Assembly (NCBI GenBank): GCA_030613345.1 | Contig: JAUWMD010000160.1 | Location: forward strand, 1-6,154 | Length of the DNA stretch: 6,154 bases | Direction: 5' to 3' | From: Candidatus Krumholzibacteriota bacterium | GTDB taxonomy: Bacteria; Krumholzibacteriota; Krumholzibacteriia; Krumholzibacteriales; Krumholzibacteriaceae | Shown: piece after piece, positions 1 to 5,158 of the stretch | Position numbering within the stretch: position 1 is the first letter of the stretch | How the letters are laid out: each line of letters starts with the position of its first letter | Translations under genes and position numbers: made by a program | The notes under the pieces: generated by a model | Database searches by the model: none | What the model was told of the DNA's origin: nothing | Seen by the model: the letters and a program-made list of their open reading frames with translations, nothing else

Positions 1-190
1 GACTTTCTGAAAAAGGGGCTGAAATACGCGTCAAGTAAAATCTTCGGAATTCTTTGAAAATATCGAGAAATATCGGTGTTTCTTTGAGAAGTCTGTGGGG
101 GATTTGTCAGGACTATTTCGAGGATTATTTCCCCCCTGATAATTTCCGGCGTTGAAATCCAGGAGCACCCGAACCGGCAGGAGCAGAGAG
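1..190. other. Intergenic region, possibly with the 3' tail of an upstream gene
   Basis: No complete gene is visible. Frame 1 is open from the window edge to a TGA at 55-57 and would encode DFLKKGLKYASSKIFGIL. Frame 3 is open to a TAA at 36-38 and would encode LSEKGAEIRVK. Either could be the C-terminus of a + strand gene starting outside the window, but both are too short to recognise or to choose between. The stretch is visibly richer in A+T than the genes that follow. It contains a short direct repeat, TTCTTTGA at 50-57 and again at 80-87, and TATCG at 61-65 and 71-75. The strong terminator immediately downstream (191-231) fits the end of an upstream transcription unit. Confidence 0.3.
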
Positions 191-231
191 AAAAAGGGGT
201 GAAGCGATTTAAAAGTCGCTTCCCCCTTTTT
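191..231 (+). terminator. Rho-independent terminator, probably bidirectional
   Basis: An inverted repeat pairs 191-207 (five A, four G, T, then GAAGCGA) with 216-231 (TCGCTTC, four C, five T). Pairing is complete except for one bulged T at position 200, and the loop is about eight bases (208-215). The descending arm ends in a run of T and the ascending arm begins with a run of A, so it can act as an intrinsic terminator on either strand. It would end whatever transcription unit lies upstream and insulate the resB-ccsA genes. The structure is seen directly in the sequence; function is inferred from the standard hairpin-plus-U-tract form. Confidence 0.8.
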
Positions 232-387
232 CCGATCATCAAAAGTTTCGGCCTGCTAATTACAGATATTCTTGCGTGACCAGTATATTCAAGCGGTCAT
301 CACAGTATCGACAATATAATCGTTGCCGGTACGACACTGATTCGATGGGCCGGCATCAAAAGGGCAATTAACGCTGCAGGCTCCTCG
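232..387 (+). promoter_or_regulatory. Leader upstream of resB with a candidate promoter
   Basis: This A+T-richer gap between the terminator and resB is the natural place for the resB-ccsA promoter. A perfect TATAAT hexamer lies at 315-320. No good TTGACA-like box sits 16-18 bases upstream of it: the bases there read roughly AAGCGGT. The -10 assignment is therefore tentative and could reflect an alternative sigma factor or chance. A second A+T patch, TATATT, lies at 284-289. The frame of resB stays open upstream of 388 as far as a TGA at 277-279, but contains no ATG, GTG or TTG there. No riboswitch or operator was recognised. Confidence 0.3.
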
Positions 388-1956
388 ATGCCGGTAAAGC
401 ACAAAAGCACACTTAAGATACTGACAAGGAATGATTCTTCGAATACAATCGGTCGTATGGATGAAGGAAACGGGAAGAGGCGGGAGAAAAAGCGCGGCAG
501 GGGTCACCTGATCAGCCAGAGGACCGCTGTCGTGACCATATCGATCCTGCTCGGTGCCTGTGCCGCCGGATGGATCATGACCGAATTCTTTCCGCCCGAC
601 CTGCCGTACCGGAGGGCGTTCTTCAGGCAGCGATGGGGCGATACTGCCCTGTCATGGATCGAGGCCCTGAAACTCTACGATCCGTTCCATTCATTCTGGT
701 TCAGCGGTGTGCTGGCACTCTTCTTCATCGTTCTTCTCCTGTGCCTTGCCACGAGGTGGAAGGGGATGATCTCCAAGAGCTTCCGTGTGACGGTGCCGCC
801 GAAATCGGCGCAGGAGGGCCGGGACCGTCCCGGATTACGGCCCGGTCGCCCCGGATTCGAGATACCTCTCGGCGAGGCGGCTGACTGGAAGGACGACAGG
901 GACCCGGTGGCTTATTACGGGAAGAAGTTTGGCCGTCCCGCCTCCGTATCGGGCGAGGCGGTCGGCGGGATACTCGGGATCGTGAAGAAGACTTTCAAAT
1001 CCAGAGGCTACGGTTTTGCGTCGAGGAGGGACGGGGAATCGGTAATGTTCGCCGCGACGAGCGGGCGATGGCGCCATCTCGGCAATTTTATATTTCACGC
1101 CGGGCTCCTCGTGATCACGATCGGCGGAGTCGTCGGGAGCAGGATGGGCAGCAGCGAGATCCTGTTCGGGAAGAGGGGAGACACGCTTCCCTTCTACGGC
1201 GATGGGACGACGCTGAGGATAGATGGATTCAGGATGCTGATGACGGGAAGGATGCAGGTCAGTGATTATATTACCACGGTGACGGTCCTGGACAGCTCGG
1301 GAGCCACGGTCGCGGCGGCCGAGATCGAGGTGAACCATCCCCTGCGGTACGAGGGGACGAGCGTCTACCAGAGCTCGTACTATCTGGCCGAGGACGAGTT
1401 CGAATGGGCCCGCATCATGGTGTTCCCGCCGGATACCGTGGCACCGGTGATGCTGACGCTGACACCAGACTCGACCGAACCGGTTCCCGGCACTGAGCTG
1501 ACGGTGACAGCTGGGAGGTTCCTGCCCGATTTCCGGATGACCGAGGGAGGGCCGAGATCGGTCAGCGGTGCGATGAACAACCCGGCTCTCGAGATTATTC
1601 TCGATGGCCCCGGGGGGCGCATGTCGGGATGGACCTTCCTGCTGTTTCCCGATTTCGGGACGAAGTTCAAACGGCTCGATTCGATAAAGTTCGAGGATAT
1701 CGAGCCTGTATACTATACAGGGCTGGAATTCAGCAGAAACCCGGGCGCACCTCTGTTCATGGCGGGTATGATACTGGGAGAGGTGGGCCTTCTCCTGCTC
1801 TACATGTTCGACTACAGGGTGGTACACGGCAGTATCGACGGAACAAAACTGACCGTCAATGGAGTGACTGCCAGATGGAAGGTCAGTTTCGCCGATCAGC
1901 TCGAGAAGATTGAAAGAGAGATCACGGGAGCGTTCGAAAGGGAGAGTGCGAATTGA
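388..1956 (+). CDS. resB: Cytochrome c biogenesis protein ResB (Ccs1/CcsB)
   Basis: ResB is the large subunit of the System II cytochrome c maturation complex. With CcsA it moves haem across the membrane and presents it to apocytochromes c. The product is 522 residues, with membrane segments at about 45-64, 104-122, 231-250 and 455-474. Family hallmarks are DPFHSFWF (98-105) entering segment 2, RHLGNFIFHAGLL (229-241) in segment 3, NHPLRYEGTSVYQSSY (316-331) in the large extracytoplasmic domain between segments 3 and 4, and NPGAPLF before the last segment. H101 and H238 are candidate haem-handling histidines. The start is uncertain: ATG 388 has only a weak AGG upstream, and in-frame ATG 457 would give a basic N-terminus beginning MDEGNGKRREKK just before segment 1. 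Neither has a strong Shine-Dalgarno site. The stop overlaps the ccsA start. The family call is firm; the first 23 residues are not. Confidence 0.92.
   Translation: MPVKHKSTLKILTRNDSSNTIGRMDEGNGKRREKKRGRGHLISQRTAVVTISILLGACAAGWIMTEFFPPDLPYRRAFFRQRWGDTALSWIEALKLYDPFHSFWFSGVLALFFIVLLLCLATRWKGMISKSFRVTVPPKSAQEGRDRPGLRPGRPGFEIPLGEAADWKDDRDPVAYYGKKFGRPASVSGEAVGGILGIVKKTFKSRGYGFASRRDGESVMFAATSGRWRHLGNFIFHAGLLVITIGGVVGSRMGSSEILFGKRGDTLPFYGDGTTLRIDGFRMLMTGRMQVSDYITTVTVLDSSGATVAAAEIEVNHPLRYEGTSVYQSSYYLAEDEFEWARIMVFPPDTVAPVMLTLTPDSTEPVPGTELTVTAGRFLPDFRMTEGGPRSVSGAMNNPALEIILDGPGGRMSGWTFLLFPDFGTKFKRLDSIKFEDIEPVYYTGLEFSRNPGAPLFMAGMILGEVGLLLLYMFDYRVVHGSIDGTKLTVNGVTARWKVSFADQLEKIEREITGAFERESAN
1938..1946 (+). 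promoter_or_regulatory. Ribosome binding site setting the TTG start of ccsA
   Basis: AAGGGAGAG, with a GGGAG core at 1940-1944, lies inside the last codons of resB, eight bases before TTG 1953-1955. This supports the rare TTG start, which overlaps the resB stop as TTGA. The arrangement implies translational coupling of the two subunits. Confidence 0.65.
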
Positions 1957-2765
1957 GTGGAACAGCCGACATAACGCTGTTCTGGTACGCCTTCTGGCTG
2001 TACCTCGGCTCGTTCGTGCTGTTCGCCGTCCACGCCGCGTCGGGCAGCAGGAGGGTGGGAATCGCCGCGTCGGTCCTCTTCTCTGGAGGACTCATCTTCA
2101 ACACGGCCGGGCTTGCGGCGAGATGGTGGATAAGCACTCATCCACCGTTCGCGACGATGTACGAGTATGCCGTGGTGATGGCCTGGGTGATCGCCCTCTC
2201 GTTTGTCATTTTCCTCGCGCGCTACCGCAAGATGTCGCTCGGCGTGATAGTCGCACCAGGGCTGATAATAATCATGGTGATAGCTGCTATGCTGCCCAAC
2301 GAAGTGTCGAAGCAGCTGATGCCGGCGCTTCAGAGCTACTGGTTCTACATCCACGTGACACTCGCCGCCATCTCCGAGGGAGCGTTTCTGGTTGCCGCCG
2401 GCGCGGGGTCTTTGTACCTGATAAGGGGGGAGAAGGAGAGGGGCGGCCGCGTACTGCCCTCGAAAGATGTCCTCGAGGAGCTTATATCAAGGGCAATCCG
2501 ATTCGGGTATCCGCTCTTCTTCATCGGCGCTATCTTCGCCGGTGCGATATGGGCGAGGAACGCCTGGGGCAGATTCTGGAGCTGGGATCCGAAGGAGACC
2601 GGCGCACTGGTCATCGCGCTCTACTATACCCTTGTCCTCCACCAGAACGCGCGGGGCAGATGGAGAGGTAAAAGATTTGCCATAGCCGCGATAATCGGAC
2701 TGGTGATCATCCTGTTCAGCTTCCTCGGTAATCTTTTCCTCGGCGGATTGCACGCATATATCTGA
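1953..2765 (+). CDS. ccsA: Cytochrome c biogenesis protein CcsA (ResC), haem-handling subunit
   Basis: CcsA is the haem-handling, synthetase-type partner of ResB in System II. It belongs to the haem-handling protein family that also contains CcmC and CcmF. The product is 270 residues with about eight membrane segments (roughly 7-29, 35-56, 69-89, 94-114, 128-157, 184-201, 216-230 and 242-264). The tryptophan-rich WWD haem-binding motif is WGRFWSWDPKET at 205-216. Histidines placed as in the family are H134 (FYIHVTL), H230 (VLHQNARG) and H267 (GGLHAY). ARWWISTHPP (56-65) and YEY (70-72) also match the conserved N-terminal part. The first residues follow a TTG start overlapping the resB stop (TTGA). 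All expected motifs are intact, so the pair should be functional. No c-type cytochrome (CxxCH) gene was seen nearby. In some naming schemes the labels CcsA and CcsB are swapped. Confidence 0.95.
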   Translation: MSGTADITLFWYAFWLYLGSFVLFAVHAASGSRRVGIAASVLFSGGLIFNTAGLAARWWISTHPPFATMYEYAVVMAWVIALSFVIFLARYRKMSLGVIVAPGLIIIMVIAAMLPNEVSKQLMPALQSYWFYIHVTLAAISEGAFLVAAGAGSLYLIRGEKERGGRVLPSKDVLEELISRAIRFGYPLFFIGAIFAGAIWARNAWGRFWSWDPKETGALVIALYYTLVLHQNARGRWRGKRFAIAAIIGLVIILFSFLGNLFLGGLHAYI

Positions 2766-2791
2766 TCGTCGAGATCCCGTTTTCCCGCAGC

Positions 2792-2799
2792 AAAGGAGG
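2792..2799 (+). promoter_or_regulatory. Strong ribosome binding site of the nitroreductase gene
   Basis: AAAGGAGG lies seven bases before ATG 2807. It is nearly a full match to the anti-Shine-Dalgarno sequence and fixes this start. The 41-base gap from ccsA holds no terminator hairpin, so the gene is probably read from the same transcript. Confidence 0.75.
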
Positions 2800-2806
2800 G
2801 CTTCTG

Positions 2807-3355
2807 ATGGATGTGAAGGAAGCAATCGAATCGCGTAGGGCCTGGCGCTCGCTCAAACCTGTCTCTATAGACAGGGAGACGATCGAGGAGCTGGCCCGGT
2901 GCGCCTCGCTGTCGGCGTCATGCTACAACAAGCAGCCATGGAGGTACGAGTTCGTAGCGGGCGGTGCGAAGCTCGACGAGGTGCGCGCCGCGCTGGCTAA
3001 GGGGAACGAGTGGGCGAAGAAGGGATCGATGATAATCGCCGTCCATTCGAAGGTCGAGGACGACTGCGTCGTAGCGGGAAAGGAGTACTACCTCTTCGAC
3101 ACGGGCATGGCCACGGCGCTGCTCATTCTCAGGGCCGTGGAACTCGGCCTCGTCGCCCATCCGATAGCCGGGTTCGACGGGGAGAAGGTCAAGGCGGCGC
3201 TCGGTCTCGACGGAGACGAGACGGTCATCACTCTTGTCATCGTCGGGAAACATGCCGCTGAAGTCGATCCGGACCTCACCGAATGGCAGAAGGAATCGGA
3301 GACACAGAGGCCCGAGAGGCTGCCCCTGGAGAAATTCGTGAGAATATTCGACTGA
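2807..3355 (+). CDS. Nitroreductase-family flavoprotein (FMN-dependent NAD(P)H oxidoreductase)
   Basis: This is a cytoplasmic oxidoreductase of the nitroreductase fold, whose members are usually FMN-binding homodimers that reduce nitroaromatics, quinones, flavins or related compounds with NAD(P)H. The product is 182 residues, within the size of the compact family members. The N-terminal ESRRAWRSLKP (8-18) matches the FMN-phosphate-contacting start. SASCYNKQPWRYEFV (36-50) corresponds to the usual PSxxNxQPW motif, with cysteine at 39. DTGMATALLILRAVELGL (98-115) and HPIAGFD (118-124) match the conserved helix and following strand. ETVITLVIVGK (138-148) and RPERLPLEKFV near the end complete the domain. 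There is no signal peptide or membrane segment. It lies 41 bases after ccsA on the same strand. The physiological substrate cannot be read from sequence, and any role in cytochrome c maturation is positional inference only. Confidence 0.88.
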   Translation: MDVKEAIESRRAWRSLKPVSIDRETIEELARCASLSASCYNKQPWRYEFVAGGAKLDEVRAALAKGNEWAKKGSMIIAVHSKVEDDCVVAGKEYYLFDTGMATALLILRAVELGLVAHPIAGFDGEKVKAALGLDGDETVITLVIVGKHAAEVDPDLTEWQKESETQRPERLPLEKFVRIFD

Positions 3356-3487
3356 GCGACCCGCCGGCTGCCGGGCCATACTACCCTCTGGCATGCTAAA
3401 TGCAATAAAACCTGCCGGATAACTCCGTCCATGGGTCGGGCGGACTCGATAGAAAAACAACGTCAGTCAATCCGGAAGGAGAATAAT
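3356..3487. other. Intergenic gap between the nitroreductase and solute-binding protein genes
   Basis: This 132-base gap separates the two likely transcription units. It contains a small G+C-rich self-complementary patch (CCGG at 3364-3367 and 3371-3374, loop CTG) without a following T run, so it is not a convincing terminator. CTGCCGG occurs twice, at 3368-3374 and 3412-3418. The middle part (about 3390-3410) is A+T-richer and could hold a promoter, but no matched -35/-10 pair is visible. An ATG at 3431 is in frame with the downstream gene but is not the preferred start. Confidence 0.45.
3476..3481 (+). promoter_or_regulatory. Ribosome binding site deciding the start of the solute-binding protein
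   Basis: AAGGAG lies six bases before ATG 3488. It places the start at the residue directly before a basic, hydrophobic signal sequence (MPRLRKAIASVVV). The in-frame ATG 3431, 19 codons upstream, lacks such a site and would add a charged, polar extension (GRADSIEKQRQS) in front of the signal peptide. Confidence 0.85.
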
Positions 3488-5158
3488 ATGCCGCGCCTGC
3501 GGAAAGCGATCGCATCGGTCGTAGTAGCAGCATTATTGATAACATATTGCGGATGCGGCGGTGAAGACGGCGGGGACATATCGAACGGGCCCGCGGGTGG
3601 CGGGCGGCTCGTCATCGGGATGCAGCAGGAGCCTGAGATCCTCAACGAGGCCGTCAACAGCATGGTCGCCGTCGTCTACGTATGCAACCTGTTGTTCAGC
3701 AAGTTCGTCAAGCACGACGACTCGATGCGGCTCGTGCCCGACCTGATCACCGAGATTCCCACAGTGGAGAACGGGGGTATCTCGGCCGACTATCTCGTTT
3801 ACACCTATCATCTCAGGAAAGACGCACTATGGCATGACGGCACACCGGTGACCTCGAAGGACGTGGAGTTCTCGTACCGCGTGATGACCCATCCCGACAT
3901 CAACGTCGAGACGAGGCAGGGGTGGGATATCGTCGAGAGCGTAGAGACTCCAGGCCCGTACACGGTGATCTTCAGGCTCTCCGAGGTATATGCGAACTTC
4001 GCCGGCGACTGTTTCTACGACGAGTCGGTCCTTCCCGAGCATCTTCTCTCGGATGCGCTCGGCGAGGGATTCCAGGCGCACCCTTTCCACACGGCACCGG
4101 TCGGCTCGGGTCCTTTCATATTCCACGAGTGGGTTTCCGGTTCGCATATTACCGTCAAGGCCAACGGCGATTATTACGGAGACGGCCCCTTCCTCGATGA
4201 GATCGTCATCAAATTTGTTCCCGACGGGAACGCGCTCCTCATGCAGCTCGAAACAGGTTCGGTCATGGGAATCGACAACGCGCCGGACGAGCTGCTTGCC
4301 CTGGCGGACGGCCTGGCGGGAACCAGAGTCTACAGGAATCCCGCCCTCTTCAACGAGCATCTCGACGTCAACTGCGAGAACGCAATACTGGCGGACAGGA
4401 GGGTGAGGAAGGCGATCGCCGTCGCGATAGACAGGGAAGAGATATCGGAGAAGATCTACGGCGGTGTATGGATACCGGCGTACAGCGACGAGCATCCCGG
4501 CTCACCTTATTACAATGACTACGGGAGCAGGATGCTCGGGTACGACCCGCCGGAGGCGCGGCGACTCCTCGCCGAATCCGGCTGGAAGGATACCGACGGC
4601 GACGGCATAAGGGAACGAGGCGGTGAGAGGCTCGAGATCGAGATAACCTCCACGGCGGGAAGGACGAGCAGGGAAAGGACCCAGGTCGTGCTGCAGAAGC
4701 AGCTCGCCGAAGTCGGTATCGATCTGAAGATCAGGAACTATCATCCGACCGTTCTTTTCGCCAGCTGGGACGACCGCGGAGTGCTGAAGAGGGGGCGGTT
4801 CGACCTGGCCCTCTACGCATTCCTTACGCCTCCCGACCCATCGACGAAAGAGGGGAGCTACTCGAGCGATTTCATTCCGCCGAAGGGACAGAACAACTCG
4901 AGATTCAGGGATGGGGAATTGACCCGCCTTCTCTCCGAGGGAAGCGCGACGGTCGGTTTCGAGGAACGGAAAAAGATCTATGATAAAGTCGCGCGCATCC
5001 TAGCCGAGGAGCTGCCGGTCATCCCACTTCTCTGGGTGACCCAGCTCGACGTGATGCCGGCGGCGCTCGAGAACTACAGGCCCAACCCGACACAGTCTGG
5101 CGATACGTGGAACGCTGCCCGGTGGAAGCTGGCGCGTGAGGAGGAAACGGGGAGATGA
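3488..5158 (+). CDS. Family 5 extracellular solute-binding lipoprotein (oligopeptide/dipeptide type)
   Basis: This is the substrate-capturing component of an Opp/Dpp-type ABC importer, expected to be lipid-anchored outside the cytoplasmic membrane. The product is 556 residues, normal for the family. The N-terminus is a lipoprotein-type signal: basic PRLRK, a hydrophobic core at 7-19, then YCGC with the likely lipidated cysteine at 23 (C21 is an alternative). Family 5 signatures follow: GRLVIGMQQEPE near 39-50, WHDGTPVTSKDVEFSY (115-130), PVGSGPFIFHEW (204-215), DRRVRKAIAVAIDRE (303-317, the usual ADxRVRxAIxxAIDR region) and YDPPEARRLLAESGW (352-366). DTDGDGIRERGG (368-379) is an aspartate-rich turn recurrent in this family. 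The C-terminal lobe ends with an AEELPVIPLLW block (506-516). No permease or ATPase gene is visible. The next gene begins inside its stop codon. The ligand is unknown: family 5 members also bind nickel, haem, sugars or antibiotics. Confidence 0.93.
   Translation: MPRLRKAIASVVVAALLITYCGCGGEDGGDISNGPAGGGRLVIGMQQEPEILNEAVNSMVAVVYVCNLLFSKFVKHDDSMRLVPDLITEIPTVENGGISADYLVYTYHLRKDALWHDGTPVTSKDVEFSYRVMTHPDINVETRQGWDIVESVETPGPYTVIFRLSEVYANFAGDCFYDESVLPEHLLSDALGEGFQAHPFHTAPVGSGPFIFHEWVSGSHITVKANGDYYGDGPFLDEIVIKFVPDGNALLMQLETGSVMGIDNAPDELLALADGLAGTRVYRNPALFNEHLDVNCENAILADRRVRKAIAVAIDREEISEKIYGGVWIPAYSDEHPGSPYYNDYGSRMLGYDPPEARRLLAESGWKDTDGDGIRERGGERLEIEITSTAGRTSRERTQVVLQKQLAEVGIDLKIRNYHPTVLFASWDDRGVLKRGRFDLALYAFLTPPDPSTKEGSYSSDFIPPKGQNNSRFRDGELTRLLSEGSATVGFEERKKIYDKVARILAEELPVIPLLWVTQLDVMPAALENYRPNPTQSGDTWNAARWKLAREEETGR

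Noticed and set aside
289..507. Small - strand frame (72 residues) across the resB leader and start
   Set aside because: It has no recognisable domain or Shine-Dalgarno support and overlaps the resB N-terminus. Compositionally it looks like chance.
835..1827. Long (330-residue) open frame on the - strand opposite resB
   Set aside because: It is antisense to a well-supported ResB gene, has low-complexity Arg/Pro/His-rich composition and no family motif.
1910..2671. 253-residue + strand frame overlapping ccsA
   Set aside because: It is in another frame of ccsA, extremely Arg-rich and without membrane segments. The ccsA frame carries the WWD motif and conserved histidines.
3356..3420. G+C-rich self-complementary patch after the nitroreductase gene as a terminator
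   Set aside because: The stem is only about four base pairs with a three-base loop and has no T run after it.
3431..3487. Upstream in-frame ATG extending the solute-binding protein by 19 residues
   Set aside because: The extension places polar residues before the signal peptide and lacks a ribosome binding site, while ATG 3488 has AAGGAG at ideal spacing.
4589..4624. EF-hand-like DTDGDG loop in the solute-binding protein as a novel calcium site
   Set aside because: Such aspartate-rich turns recur in family 5 binding proteins after the GW(K)D segment, so it is not a distinguishing feature here. The twelfth loop position is Gly rather than Glu/Asp.
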